Below, in pieces: positions 26,155-35,535 of a stretch of 64,000 nucleotides of DNA. The stretch is from Methylobacterium sp. Leaf91. Its GTDB lineage: Bacteria > Pseudomonadota > Alphaproteobacteria > Rhizobiales > Beijerinckiaceae. The DNA lies in the NCBI RefSeq assembly GCF_001422815.1, contig NZ_LMMP01000008.1, positions 14,618 to 78,617 on the forward strand, read 5' to 3'. Position numbers and translations under genes: made by a program. Positions within the stretch are counted from its first letter, which is position 1, and each line of letters starts with the position of its first letter. The notes under the pieces are model-generated. The model did not search any database, was not told where the DNA came from, and saw nothing but the letters and a program-made list of their open reading frames with translations.

Positions 26155-26868
26155 ATGGCTCACATCCAGCAATCTGCCGTGCGCAATCGCCTGCTGAAGG
26201 TCATGATCGGTGAGGATTTCGCCCGGCTCCAGTCTCATCTGGAACCCGTTGACTTGCTGGTCGATCAGACGCTGATCGAAGCCAATATCCGCACCGAGTA
26301 CCTGTACTTCCTGGAGAGCGGTCTCGGTTCGATTACGGCCGACGGTACCAACGGCCGGGTCGAGATCGGGATCATCGGCCGAGAGGGCGTGGTCGGTGCG
26401 TCGCATGTGCTGCTCGGCTCGGACCGTGTCCCCTACCGGCACTTCGTGCAGATGGCGGGTCACGCCTTGTCGATCCGCGCCGGGATCGTCAGCGCGGCGG
26501 TGGACGAGAGCCCGACCCTCCGCAAGCTGCTCCTCCGCTACGTTCTGACCGAGATGATCCAGGTGCGGCAGACGGCGATCGTCAACGCCACCTTTGAGAT
26601 CGAGGTGCGCCTCGCACGCTGGCTGCTCATGTGCCACGATCGTGCAGAAGGCGATGAACTGCTGCTCAAGCACGAGTTCCTGTCGATGATGCTGGGCGTG
26701 CGGCGCTCAGGCGTCACCCTGGCCATGCAGCAGCTCGAAGGGGCCGGTCGTATCCGGGCTCGGCGCGGGCGCATCACCGTGCTGGATCGGGAGCTCTTGG
26801 AGGAGATGGCCAATGGCAGCTACGGCACGCCCGAGGCCGAGTATGCCCGCCTGATCGAAGGCGCCTGA
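26155..26868 (+). CDS. Crp/Fnr-family transcriptional regulator
   Basis: 237 residues. The cNMP-binding barrel (about 20-125) contains YLYFLESGLGSITADG and IGIIGREGVVGASHVLLGSD. The C-terminal helix-turn-helix reads EFLSMMLGVRRSGVTLAMQQ. It lacks N-terminal cysteines of Fnr type. Such short Crp proteins are abundant in Methylobacterium and act in stress responses. The small DUF6894 gene follows after one base, so they form an operon. Confidence 0.9.
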   Translation: MAHIQQSAVRNRLLKVMIGEDFARLQSHLEPVDLLVDQTLIEANIRTEYLYFLESGLGSITADGTNGRVEIGIIGREGVVGASHVLLGSDRVPYRHFVQMAGHALSIRAGIVSAAVDESPTLRKLLLRYVLTEMIQVRQTAIVNATFEIEVRLARWLLMCHDRAEGDELLLKHEFLSMMLGVRRSGVTLAMQQLEGAGRIRARRGRITVLDRELLEEMANGSYGTPEAEYARLIEGA

Positions 26869-26869
26869 C

Positions 26870-27130
26870 ATGCCCCGGTACTTCTTCAACCTTCGCTATG
26901 GTGCGGGCCTCGGCAAGCTGGCAGTCGATCCGGAGGGAGATGAACTGGCCGATCTGGACGCCGCGCGCCAGCATGCGTTGCAATGTGCCCGCGAGCTGGT
27001 CGCTGGATCTCGCTCGTTTGCCGTGCGGGATTGGTTCGCCTGCTCCTTCGAGGTCGAGGACGCGAATGCGCGCCGCGTGCTGACCGTGCCGTTCAGCGAC
27101 ATCGTTCCGGAGGACGATGACGAAGATTGA
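26870..27130 (+). CDS. DUF6894 family protein
   Basis: 86 residues, starting MPRYFFNLRYG and ending in an acidic tail EDDDED. The opening, the DPEGDELADLDAARQHAL segment and the length fit DUF6894, a family of small cytosolic proteins frequent in Hyphomicrobiales. The function is unknown. It begins one base after the Crp gene and is probably translated together with it. Confidence 0.85.
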   Translation: MPRYFFNLRYGAGLGKLAVDPEGDELADLDAARQHALQCARELVAGSRSFAVRDWFACSFEVEDANARRVLTVPFSDIVPEDDDED

Positions 27131-27179
27131 ACGGCGCCGTCCCCAGGATGCCCTGAGGGAACCCCTTGGGCTCCGGCGG

Positions 27180-28184
27180 TCACGGCATCGTGGCGTGCCG
27201 CGCCTCCGGTTCCATCAGGCGACGCCAGCGTCCCGGAGTCGTGCCCTGGTTTTTTGCGAAGGCGCGGGTGAAGTGGCTCTGATCGGCGAAGCCGCAGGCC
27301 AGGGCGATGTCGGCGAGCGTCCGATCCTTCCTCCGCATCATGACCTTGGCGCGGGCGATGCGCTCCCCCGTCAACCAGGAATGGGGCGCGATGCCGGTGG
27401 ATTGGCGAAAGGCGCGCGCGAAGTGGCTGACGGACAGGCCGCAGGATTCCGAGACCGCCCGGAGGTCGATGGCCTGGGCGAGATCGGCACGGATCCGGTC
27501 CTGAGCGCGACGAAGCTGCCAGGGAGCCAGGCCGCCGCGAACGGTCTCGGGCGCGGGTTTGAGCCGCGTATAGGTTCCCAGGAGATGGGCCGCCACCGCA
27601 TGGGTCAACTGGCGGCGGATGGCCCCGGCCCAGCGATCGCCCCGATCCAGGGTTTCTCCGACACTGACGGCGAGATGATACAAGGCGGGGTCCGCCAGCA
27701 CCATTCCGTAGACCGGTAGGAATTCCTCGACGGGATCGGCATCGTGGATGTTCAGATCCTCGGCCACCTGCGTCAGGATCTGGCGATCGAGCCCGATCTG
27801 GAGGGTTCGCGCCGGAGCCCGCAACAGGCGGGGCTGACGCAGGTCATGAAGGATCGCCTCGCCTGCGCGCAGCTGCATCTGTGGCTGACCATCCGCACGG
27901 TCCAGGAGCGCGACGTGGTTCCAAGGCGTCGGTGGCTCGTCGAGCCGGATCTGGAGAACGAGCGCATCGACCCGGTCGATCCGGACCGCGCTTCCGACGC
28001 CGTCCCTGGACATCAGCACGATGGCCCCCTCGGACCAGTCGCCGAGCCGGATTCTCGATGGGCCAACTGGATCGCATGGAGTTCGCTCGAAACGAAAATG
28101 CTGCCTTGCGCGAGGGCGGGCGGATGCCGGGGCCGGGCGCGCGAGAGCTTGCTTTGCCGGTTCGTGGACAGGCGTCACGTGCAT
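27180..28184 (-). CDS. AraC-family transcriptional regulator
   Basis: About 334 residues. The C-terminal AraC domain has two helix-turn-helices: LRAVSESCGLSVSHFARAFR with STGIAPHSWLTGERIARAK, and TLADIALACGFADQSHFTRA with KNQGTTPGRWRR. The N-terminal part is a sensor of unknown ligand. I chose the ATG at 28184, with GGGGA at a good distance. The frame allows starts up to 28214. It lies in tandem after another AraC gene on the same strand. Confidence 0.88.
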   Translation of the reverse strand: MHVTPVHEPAKQALARPAPASARPRARQHFRFERTPCDPVGPSRIRLGDWSEGAIVLMSRDGVGSAVRIDRVDALVLQIRLDEPPTPWNHVALLDRADGQPQMQLRAGEAILHDLRQPRLLRAPARTLQIGLDRQILTQVAEDLNIHDADPVEEFLPVYGMVLADPALYHLAVSVGETLDRGDRWAGAIRRQLTHAVAAHLLGTYTRLKPAPETVRGGLAPWQLRRAQDRIRADLAQAIDLRAVSESCGLSVSHFARAFRQSTGIAPHSWLTGERIARAKVMMRRKDRTLADIALACGFADQSHFTRAFAKNQGTTPGRWRRLMEPEARHATMP

Positions 28185-28292
28185 GTCTGTTTCCCCATTC
28201 ACCATGGAGATCATTTAAATCGCTGAGGCCGCTCTCGTATTTCGCCGAATTGCCGTGGACTTCGCATATCCTGCTGTCCGGATTGCGAGGGG

Positions 28293-29189
28293 TTATGAAT
28301 AATGCTGCCTATACTCGCCGGGTGTCCGACCGACAGCGCGCTTGAATGCCGTGTTGAACGAGCCCTGACTGGAAAACCCGGAGGACAGGGCGACGTCGGT
28401 CAGGGATATTTTGCGCTCGATCAGTAATCGGCGTGCGCGCTTCAGTCTTTCTTCGCTGACGAAGGCATAGGGCGTTTTCCCGGTGACGCGCTTGAACATG
28501 CGGGTAAAGTGGAACGGGCTGAGGCAAGCCACGGCGGCGATCTCGGCCACGGACAGGTCCCGTTCGAGATTGTCGCGGATGAAGGCGACGGCGCGGTTGA
28601 TCCGGTCCGGGGATGCGGCGTCCGTGGCGGGGCGCGCTCGCGTTTCCGGTCGGTCGTGACCGTAGGCCTGCGCGATCCGGGCCGTCAGGGCGAGGGCGGC
28701 AGCCTCGACCATCATGCGGCCCGCCGAGCTTTCCCGGATCAGTTCCTGATGGATCGAGAGGCCGATCTGAACGAGCAGCGGATCCTCGACGCCGGCGAGA
28801 TAGCGCACGGCATCGGCACGGATGCGCGCGTCGCCATACAGGGCGGCGAGATGGTCGAAACGCTCCGCCGGCAGATAGATGTGGAGGATCTCGTCCAGGG
28901 GCGCCGAGATGTTGATGTCGTCCTCCCCGACCCCGATGGGACAGAGCCAGATCGTTCCGCTCTCCACCGGCGTCCGCTGCCGGATCCCGGCGCCCTTGCG
29001 GCTGACATGAGCATCGGGGCTGCGCCGGACCGCGAGCGTGATCTCCATCTGGGTCGGGACGATGGCGGGCAGGTCGCCGGCCGGATGAGACCGCAACTCC
29101 GCGGCGACGCCGTTCCATTGCCGGCCCGCCGAGGAGGCGAAGAGACCCGCTTTCGGGAACTTGTGTGCGCCGTGACGGTGAAAATCCAT
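28293..29189 (-). CDS. AraC-family transcriptional regulator
   Basis: 298 residues. The AraC domain reads LSVAEIAAVACLSPFHFTRM with KRVTGKTPYAFVSEERLKRA, and SLTDVALSSGFSSQGSFNTA with KRAVGRTPGEYR. The N-terminal part has no assigned ligand domain. I chose the ATG at 29189 (MDFHRHGAHKFP); longer versions in the same frame read non-family sequence over the divergent kinase start. It may respond with, or regulate, the divergent histidine kinase gene. Confidence 0.88.
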   Translation of the reverse strand: MDFHRHGAHKFPKAGLFASSAGRQWNGVAAELRSHPAGDLPAIVPTQMEITLAVRRSPDAHVSRKGAGIRQRTPVESGTIWLCPIGVGEDDINISAPLDEILHIYLPAERFDHLAALYGDARIRADAVRYLAGVEDPLLVQIGLSIHQELIRESSAGRMMVEAAALALTARIAQAYGHDRPETRARPATDAASPDRINRAVAFIRDNLERDLSVAEIAAVACLSPFHFTRMFKRVTGKTPYAFVSEERLKRARRLLIERKISLTDVALSSGFSSQGSFNTAFKRAVGRTPGEYRQHYS

Positions 29190-29292
29190 GCCGGCAACGT
29201 GCAAGCCGCGCGCGAACTCGGCTATTATACAGGTGTATCGGATACCAGACGAGCAGTGCCCGACATCGCGGCGAAGCCAGGCGGACGAGCGA

Positions 29293-30777
29293 ATGCGGCA
29301 GGTCTTCTCGCGGTGGCCGAGCCGGGCGTCCGCCTCGCCCGGAGCGGATCGACCGACCTCGGGAGACCCACCCGCCTGGATGCGAGCCGGTCCGGCCCGT
29401 CGCCGGAAGCTGCACCCCACCGGGCTCGGCTTTGCCGCCGGAGTGACGCTCCCGCCCGTCATCCTGGCGGGGCTCGCCGGTTGGGCGGCCGCGGCGTCAT
29501 CCACGATGGCGGCCCTCGTCATCGGAGCGGGCGGCGTTCTGGCGCTTGCGGTCGCAATGTTGAGCATCGCGCGAATGCGAGCCGCGTCCGAACGCAGTGA
29601 GGCGCGCTTCGCTGCCATCTTCGAGCGGGCCGGGATCTCGATGTGGCGCGAGGATTGGACGGAGGCGGCCCGGGCGGTCATGGAACTGCGCCATGCGGGC
29701 GTGACCGATATCGAGTGCTATTACGCCAGCCGTCCGGACGAACTCCGCGCTTTGTGTGCCAAGGTGATCGTCACGGACGTGAACGCCTTCACCCTCGAGG
29801 AGACGGGGGCCACTGACAAGAGCGCCTATCTCGGCCCGCTCGATCGGCTGCTGCCCTCGACAGACCAGACCTTCGTCCAGTGGCTCGTCGCGTTCGGCCG
29901 CGGCGATCGGTTCTTCCGCTCGGAAGCGCATGTGGTCCGGGCCGATGGAAGCGAGGGGGATACGCTCTTCACCGCGATGCTGCCGCAGGATCTCGACGGG
30001 TTCGCCGAGATCATCGTCACCTCCCTCGATGTCACGGGGTTCAAGCAGGCGCAGGCGAACGTCGCCGTGGCCGATAGCGAGCTCGCACGATCATCGCGGA
30101 TCACCACGGTGGGAGCTTTGAGCGCGTCGATCGCCCACGAGGTCAATTCCCCGCTCGCGGTGATCGTCGCCAATGCCGAAGCCGCCCTGCGCTGGTTGAA
30201 ACGGCCCCAGCCGGATGTCGAGGCGGCGTCCGCAGCCCTCGACGACGTGGTCGGCGCCGCGATCCGCGCCCGAGACGTGATCTCCCGCACACGATCCTAT
30301 CTCGGCAACGCGCCCCGCCTGTTCACCCCCGTCGATCCGCTACAGGCGGCGCGGGACGCCAATCTGCTGATCGAGCGCGAGATCCGTGTCCACGGCGCGA
30401 CGGTCCACATTGCCGCCGACGGTGAGATCCCGCTCATCGCGGCCGATCCGATCCAGATCCAGCAGGTCTTCGTGAACCTGCTCCTCAATGCGGCGCAGGC
30501 GATGACGGACAGCGCCGGACGCCGGGATATCCTGGTCGCCATCCGCCGCGAGGCCGCCTTCGTCGCCGTCACCGTCAGCGATACGGGCCCCGGCATCGCG
30601 CAGGAGCGGCGCGCGCGGATCTTCGAGCCGTTTCATTCGACCAAAGCGAATGGCATGGGCATGGGCCTCGCGATCTGCCGCAACCTCATCGATGCCCATG
30701 GGGGCGACATCCGTGTCGATGCCGCGCCGGGTGGAGGCGCCGCGTTCCACATCACGCTCCCCATCTCCGATGCGTGA
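29293..30777 (+). CDS. NodV-like sensor histidine kinase
   Basis: About 494 residues from the ATG at 29293; an ATG at 29380 is also plausible. Two membrane helices lie near residues 45-95 (LPPVILAGLAGWAAAASS and ALVIGAGGVLALAVAMLSIA). A PAS-like domain (about 110-255) begins FAAIFERAGISMWREDW. The kinase core has the H-box ALSASIAHEVNSPLAVIV, N-box VNLLLNAAQAM, and G-boxes DTGPGIAQ and GMGMGLAICRNLI. The response regulator gene follows in the same direction about 135 bases later. It is paralogous to the kinase at 35517-37472. Confidence 0.9.
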   Translation: MRQVFSRWPSRASASPGADRPTSGDPPAWMRAGPARRRKLHPTGLGFAAGVTLPPVILAGLAGWAAAASSTMAALVIGAGGVLALAVAMLSIARMRAASERSEARFAAIFERAGISMWREDWTEAARAVMELRHAGVTDIECYYASRPDELRALCAKVIVTDVNAFTLEETGATDKSAYLGPLDRLLPSTDQTFVQWLVAFGRGDRFFRSEAHVVRADGSEGDTLFTAMLPQDLDGFAEIIVTSLDVTGFKQAQANVAVADSELARSSRITTVGALSASIAHEVNSPLAVIVANAEAALRWLKRPQPDVEAASAALDDVVGAAIRARDVISRTRSYLGNAPRLFTPVDPLQAARDANLLIEREIRVHGATVHIAADGEIPLIAADPIQIQQVFVNLLLNAAQAMTDSAGRRDILVAIRREAAFVAVTVSDTGPGIAQERRARIFEPFHSTKANGMGMGLAICRNLIDAHGGDIRVDAAPGGGAAFHITLPISDA

Positions 30778-30912
30778 TCCTTTCCCTGACGGTGAGGTGG
30801 TCGCCCTGGGATTGCGGTATGGCGCACGATAATAATAGGTCTGTGCGAAGCTTGCAGTCGAGGCGCTACGCAATTCGTGTATGAGACGAGCGTATTCGCG
30901 CCCGCGAGACCA

Positions 30913-31536
30913 ATGCCCGAAGCGACCATTCATATCGTCGACGATGACCCTGTGCTGCGTGAAGCGCTGGTCCGCCTCTGTATGTCCGATGGGCTGGCAG
31001 CAGTCGGTCACGCGGATCCGAGCGGATTGTCGGGCTCGCTCCTGCGTCAATCACCCGAATGTATCCTGCTCGACGTGCGGCTCGCCGAACAGAGCGGACT
31101 GGCCGTCCAGGAAATGTTGCGCGCGGACGGCAATACGGTGCCGATCATCTTCCTGACCGGCTATGGCACGATCCCCATGTCGGTCCGTGCCATGCGGGGC
31201 GGCGCCGTCGAGTTCCTGACCAAGCCCTTCATCGCGGACGTGCTGCTCGCCGCGATCCGCAAGGCGCTCGAAGCCGATGCCGCCGCCCTCGCCGATCGGC
31301 GCGCACAGGGCGAACTCGCAGCCAGGTTCTCCATGCTGACCCCACGGGAAAACGACGTGATGCGATGCGCCATCGGGGGGCTGATGAACAAGCAGATCGC
31401 CGCCGATCTCGGCATCACGGAGATCACCGCCAAGGTTCACAAGAGGCGGGTCATGGAGAAGATGCAGGCCCGGTCCCTCGCCGACCTCGTCCGCATGGCG
31501 GATCAACTCGGCATCGTGGCCACGCGCCAGCGTTGA
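30913..31536 (+). CDS. FixJ/NodW-like response regulator
   Basis: 207 residues. The receiver (about 1-125) has the acidic pair in IHIVDDDP, the phospho-acceptor in CILLDVRLAEQSG and the switch Lys in FLTKPF. A LuxR-type DNA-binding domain follows (LTPRENDVMRCAIGGLMNKQ, IAADLGITEITAKVHKRRVM). I chose the ATG at 30913, next to the receiver. It is almost certainly the partner of the preceding kinase. It is paralogous to the regulator at 37469-38140. Confidence 0.92.
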   Translation: MPEATIHIVDDDPVLREALVRLCMSDGLAAVGHADPSGLSGSLLRQSPECILLDVRLAEQSGLAVQEMLRADGNTVPIIFLTGYGTIPMSVRAMRGGAVEFLTKPFIADVLLAAIRKALEADAAALADRRAQGELAARFSMLTPRENDVMRCAIGGLMNKQIAADLGITEITAKVHKRRVMEKMQARSLADLVRMADQLGIVATRQR

Positions 31537-31765
31537 GCGGCCGAAGGGTCGAGCCGTCATTACGGTGAACACCGTTCTGCCGGAGCAAGCGCAAGCCGAA
31601 ACCTTCGTATGAGACGGTTTAACCAACGCATCGATCGGATGATCTGCCGTATAGTATTCAGGTTGCTTGGAAGGATTAAGATCTGGGCATGAACTCAGGG
31701 CCGCGGCGAAGACATCGAGCGGCTCCGTTCTGACCCGAAACCAGTCTGACATCCGGAGACGTACC

Positions 31766-32017
31766 ATGATCAAGCATCTTGCTTCCGTCGCCCTCCTGCA
31801 GCTTGGCCTGATGGCCCCTGCCCTCGCCATGCCGGATCGTCATCCGGCCCGCAGCACCGTCGAGCAGGTGGACCTGGACGGGACCGGTTCCCTGCAATCC
31901 CGTCATGAGCCGCAGGCGTCCCGGACCATCGACAGCTCGGCCAAGGGCGGCAACGCCGACGAGACGAACCACGCGGTGCCGAATTTCGGCACGACGTCGG
32001 GCGGTCCCGCCGACTGA
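31766..32017 (+). CDS. Small secreted hypothetical protein
   Basis: 83 residues. A Sec signal peptide (MIKHLASVALLQLGLMAPALA, probable cut after ALA) is followed by a polar, low-complexity mature part ending NFGTTSGGPAD. CCGGAGAC before the ATG is a fair ribosome-binding site. No family is recognised. A second small exported protein follows 47 bases later. Confidence 0.65.
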   Translation: MIKHLASVALLQLGLMAPALAMPDRHPARSTVEQVDLDGTGSLQSRHEPQASRTIDSSAKGGNADETNHAVPNFGTTSGGPAD

Positions 32018-32064
32018 GCTTTCATCGCCTCGCGGCAACGCGGTCATTTCCGGGGAGAGCGGCC

Positions 32065-32271
32065 ATGAACCTTCTGATCAGACCCTGTCTCGCAGCCATC
32101 CTCGCGCTGGCATCGACCGTGCCCTTCGCGCAATCCCACACGCCTCCGGCGGGGCTCGACGCCGCCGGAGCGCGGGACCGCATCGACGCCCCGGGGAAGG
32201 CGGTGGCGCCGGTGGCCGTCGAGGCCGATCGCCAGCAGGTCGGCCGTAAGATGGATCTGCAGGCCAAGTGA
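32065..32271 (+). CDS. Small secreted hypothetical protein
   Basis: 68 residues. The signal peptide (PCLAAILALASTVPFAQS) precedes a short charged tail ending GRKMDLQAK. The stop codon is embedded in the first unit of a 17-base tandem repeat. GGAGAG about 10 bases upstream can serve as ribosome-binding site. No family is recognised. Confidence 0.6.
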   Translation: MNLLIRPCLAAILALASTVPFAQSHTPPAGLDAAGARDRIDAPGKAVAPVAVEADRQQVGRKMDLQAK

Positions 32272-32335
32272 GATCCGAGGTTACGTGAGATCTGAGGCCA
32301 AGTGAGATCCGAGGTTAGGTGAGATTCAGGGCGGA
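32268..32335 (+). repeat. Four imperfect 17-base tandem repeats
   Basis: Units start at 32268, 32285, 32302 and 32319. Units 1 and 3 read GTGAGATCCGAGGTTA plus C or G. Unit 2 differs at a few bases and unit 4 is more diverged. The array overlaps the stop codon of the small secreted gene and abuts a terminator. Confidence 0.85.
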
Positions 32336-32382
32336 GGACCGAATGGCCAGCAAGTGGTCCATTCGGTCCTCCGCTCCGTTTT
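32331..32382 (+). terminator. Strong Rho-independent terminator
   Basis: A perfect 16-base stem (GCGGAGGACCGAATGG at 32331-32346 and its complement at 32359-32374) with a 12-base loop is followed by TCCGTTTT. It ends the two small secreted genes. Confidence 0.8.
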
Positions 32383-32524
32383 CCCTGACGGCGGCCATGC
32401 ATCCGGCGTCCAGAGTGGGAAACGTTCTGTCCGAACGCGCTGAAGCCGGCCCAAATCCAGCCAAAGCCTGTCGGCCATAGCCCTCCCCCGCCGGTCTCGG
32501 GCTTGGCGTTTCGCCTCTGTGCCT

Positions 32525-34183
32525 TCAGGGCTCCGGGTGCAGGAAACCGTGGACCGCCTGGACCACCACCGATCCCTCGCCCACCCCGGATGCGACGCGC
32601 TTCACCGAGCCCGCGCGAACGTCGCCGACGGCGTAAAGACCCGGGACCGTTGTGGCATAGGGAGACGCGGCCGGCATCCCGTCGCTCCGCAGGCCGGTCG
32701 GAACGAATCCCTTTGGATCGAGACCGAGGCAGTCCGAGAGCCATCCGGTATTCGGCAAGGCACCGATCATGACGAAGACGTTGCCGATGGCCTTCGTTTC
32801 ACTGATCCCGCTCGACCGGTCGGTCCATGTCACCGATGTCAGGGTGTCTTCACCGAGAAGCGCGGTGATCTCGGTCTGCGTATGCAGGGTAATGCGCGGC
32901 GACGACGCGATCCGCTGCACGAGATAATCGGACATCGTCGCGGCGAGACCGGTGGCCCGCACGAGAAGGTGGACATGCGCCACCGTGCGGGACAGGAACA
33001 TTGCGGCCTGACCGGCCGAATTACCGCCACCCACGACGATCACCGCTTCGCCGGTGCAGAGTTGCGCTTCCATGGCTGTGGCGGCGTAATGGATGCCCTG
33101 CCCTTCGAAATGCGCGTAGCGCGGCAGATCCAGGCGGCGATAGCGGGCGCCGGTGGCGGCGATGACGGCGCGCGCCGGGACGGCGGTGCCATCTTCGAGG
33201 ATCACCCGGAAGGGTGACCCGCCGCAATCGAGCCCCGTCGCCATGCGGGAGATCGCGAGACGCGCCCCGAACTTCTGCGCCTGGACCTGTGCGCGGCCGG
33301 CGAGCGCCTGACCGGAGATCCCGGTTGGAAAGCCGAGATAGTTCTCGATCTTCGAGGAGGTGCCGGCCTGACCGCCGGGTGCCAGCCCTTCGATGACGAT
33401 GGTGTCGAGCCCTTCCGAGGCGGCATAGACCGCAGCGGCGAGGCCCGCCGGTCCGGCGCCGATCACCGCGACATCGTAGATGCGGCCGGGGTCGATCGCT
33501 TCCGTCAGCCCCAGCGCGTCCGCCAGTGCCGCGTTCGTAGGATTGCGCATCACCGCAGCGCCCGGAGCGATCACCACCGGCAGGTCCGCCTCGATCAGGC
33601 CGAATCCGTCCAGGGCGTGGCGGGAGGCCGGGTCGCCCGCTGTGTCGAGGATGCGGTGCGGGTAGGCGTTCCGGACGAGGAAGCGCTCCAGGCGAAGGGT
33701 CTCACGCTGGTGACCGGGACCGATCAGCACGACGCCTCCCCGCCCATGGCGGATCAGGCCGACCCGGCGCAGGATGAAGGCCCGCATGATGATCTCGCCG
33801 ATATCCGGCTCGGCGGTGACCAAGCGGCGAAAGGCGGCGCGATCGATCCGCACCACACGCGTCTCCACCACGGTGCGCCCCGAGACCAGGATCTCCCGGT
33901 CGTTGAACAGGTCGAGTTCGCCCGTGAACTGCCCCTCGGTGTGCACCACGAAGACCCGGTCGACCCCGTCATGGTCGGTCTCGAACATCTCGATCCGGCC
34001 GGCGAGGACGAGGAAGAAATCCACCCGCCGCTGCCCTCTGGTGAAGATGAGGCTACCCTCCGGCAGGATCTCCTCTGTGCCGTAGCCGGCCACCCGGCGC
34101 TCCATTTCATCGCTGAGGCGGGGAAAGGTCTGCGCCGTGCGCTCGTCGCCGTCGGTGCCCGCCGCGAGGTTGGTGTCGGTCAT
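32525..34183 (-). CDS. cNMP-binding/glutaredoxin-like/thioredoxin reductase-like flavoprotein
   Basis: 552 residues in three parts. About 20-140 is a cyclic-nucleotide-binding barrel (GSLIFTRGQRRVDFFLVLAG, FTGELDLF). About 150-215 is a glutaredoxin-like insert (VVLIGPGHQRETLRLERFLV, DLPVVIAPGAAVMRNPT). About 235-552 is a thioredoxin-reductase-like FAD/NADPH module with VAVIGAGPAGLAAAVYAASE, APGGQAGTSSKIENYLGFP and VIVVGGGNSAGQAAMFLS. The redox-active CxxC normally just before the NADPH motif is replaced by YAATAMEAQLC, and the glutaredoxin part lacks CxxC too. It should bind flavin and NADPH but cannot act as a classical thioredoxin reductase. The cNMP part may control it allosterically. Confidence 0.88.
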   Translation of the reverse strand: MTDTNLAAGTDGDERTAQTFPRLSDEMERRVAGYGTEEILPEGSLIFTRGQRRVDFFLVLAGRIEMFETDHDGVDRVFVVHTEGQFTGELDLFNDREILVSGRTVVETRVVRIDRAAFRRLVTAEPDIGEIIMRAFILRRVGLIRHGRGGVVLIGPGHQRETLRLERFLVRNAYPHRILDTAGDPASRHALDGFGLIEADLPVVIAPGAAVMRNPTNAALADALGLTEAIDPGRIYDVAVIGAGPAGLAAAVYAASEGLDTIVIEGLAPGGQAGTSSKIENYLGFPTGISGQALAGRAQVQAQKFGARLAISRMATGLDCGGSPFRVILEDGTAVPARAVIAATGARYRRLDLPRYAHFEGQGIHYAATAMEAQLCTGEAVIVVGGGNSAGQAAMFLSRTVAHVHLLVRATGLAATMSDYLVQRIASSPRITLHTQTEITALLGEDTLTSVTWTDRSSGISETKAIGNVFVMIGALPNTGWLSDCLGLDPKGFVPTGLRSDGMPAASPYATTVPGLYAVGDVRAGSVKRVASGVGEGSVVVQAVHGFLHPEP

Positions 34184-34734
34184 CTCGGATCACTCCGTGC
34201 CGTCGAATCCGGAGGGGCCATTCCTGCCCCGGATAGTGTCTCGTCCCGTCGTCACTGCCGTAGCTGCAGGACGGCATGCCACTTGGCTTGTCCGATCGCG
34301 CGATGTTTTGGATGGGCCGGTGCCAATTCCCGGCGACCACCCACTCGCCGACGATCGGGAATGGTGTCTGACCGAACGACCGGAATCAGCAGGAGGTCTC
34401 ATTGATTCGCGTCCGGCGATCCATGGTGCGCGCGGTTGGAGAGGTGTTCTCGAGGTGAACGCGGATCGTTCAAAACACGGACCATACGTGCAAGACGAGC
34501 GGGGCGACTTATGGCGACTTGGATGCCGGACGGATGCGCAGCCGTCCGGCGGCGCGCGGCATCAGGGACGGGCATGCGCCGGGCCACGCTCCATCATGGC
34601 CCGTATGAGCGCCGCGCGGTGACCCCTGTAGTAAACGACAGTATAGTTCACAGGCATCCGGTCACGCTTCATGGTTCGCTCGAACGGCCGAGGCTTCATC
34701 CGCCGTCCAGGCCACCGGGAATGGGGAGATGACG
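34184..34734. other. Intergenic region, no convincing gene
   Basis: About 550 bases between divergent genes. Open frames here look random and lack ribosome-binding sites. The patch near 34620-34660 (GTAGTAAACGACAGTATAG) is AT-richer and may hold a promoter for the following kinase genes. Confidence 0.4.
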
Positions 34735-35535
34735 ATGCTTCAGGCCGTTCATGCGCAGAGCCCGGCGGGACGGGTGGAGGCCGGTATGAGCGCCGAGACG
34801 GCCTGTGCCGCCATGTCCCGTCTCCTTGCCGTGGCTGGGCACGACCTGAAGCAGCCGCTCCAGGTCGCCGTCATGGCCATTGAGCGCGCGCTGCAGCGCA
34901 GCTCCGACCCGGAGGTCGCCGCTCGCCTCGGCATAGCAACGGGCGCGCTTCACCGGCTGGGACACGAGCTCGACGACCTCGCGCGCTCATCGCAACTCCG
35001 CAACGGGCCGGTGATCCGACGCGAAGCCGTATGCCTGCGCCACATGTTCGAGGAACTGCAGGCGGAGTGGGGCGGTCATGCTCGTGCCTGCGGGATCACG
35101 CTTCGCTTCCGGCCATCGGCGAGGATGGTCGACACCGATCCGACGATGCTCATGGCGATCCTGCGCAACCTCATCGGCAATGCGATCAAATATTCCCGCT
35201 GCGACGGGACCGTTCTGATCGGATGCCGCAGGCGTGGGCAGCATCTGGCGATCGCGGTGTACGACCAGGGCGAGGGGATTCCGTCGTCCCGGTGCGGAAC
35301 GATCTTCGACGCCTTCGACCGTGGCGGGCGCGAGCATACCCAGCCGGGTCTCGGCCTCGGCCTGGCGATCGTGCGCCAGACGGCACTGGCCTTGGATCAC
35401 AGGATCACGGTTCGGTCCGTGGAGGGTACGGGATCGCTATTCTCCGTGACGGTGCCGTTAGCCGGGCGACCGGACGACAGGGTGCGTCGGGGCGCCGTCG
35501 ATGCCGCGGAGGGGCGATGGACGCGCCTGTCGTAG
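34735..35535 (+). CDS. Soluble sensor histidine kinase
   Basis: About 266 residues, little more than a kinase core and without membrane segments. The H-box is AVAGHDLKQPLQVAVMAIER, the N-box AILRNLIGNAIKYS, and the G-boxes are DQGEGIP and GLGLGLAIV. GGGGAG lies 6 bases before the ATG at 34735; an ATG at 34729 is too close to that site. The 3' end overlaps the next kinase by 19 bases, which suggests translational coupling. Two kinases in one operon with two regulators suggest a branched phosphorelay. Confidence 0.85.
   Translation: MLQAVHAQSPAGRVEAGMSAETACAAMSRLLAVAGHDLKQPLQVAVMAIERALQRSSDPEVAARLGIATGALHRLGHELDDLARSSQLRNGPVIRREAVCLRHMFEELQAEWGGHARACGITLRFRPSARMVDTDPTMLMAILRNLIGNAIKYSRCDGTVLIGCRRRGQHLAIAVYDQGEGIPSSRCGTIFDAFDRGGREHTQPGLGLGLAIVRQTALALDHRITVRSVEGTGSLFSVTVPLAGRPDDRVRRGAVDAAEGRWTRLS

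Noticed and set aside
29190..29681. Longer N-terminus for the AraC protein at 28293-29189
   Set aside because: The extra residues overlap the divergent kinase gene and show no family resemblance.
35031..35516. N-terminal extension of the NodV-like kinase frame
   Set aside because: The residues are Pro/Arg-rich text lying over another confirmed kinase gene in a different frame; the family start is at 35517.
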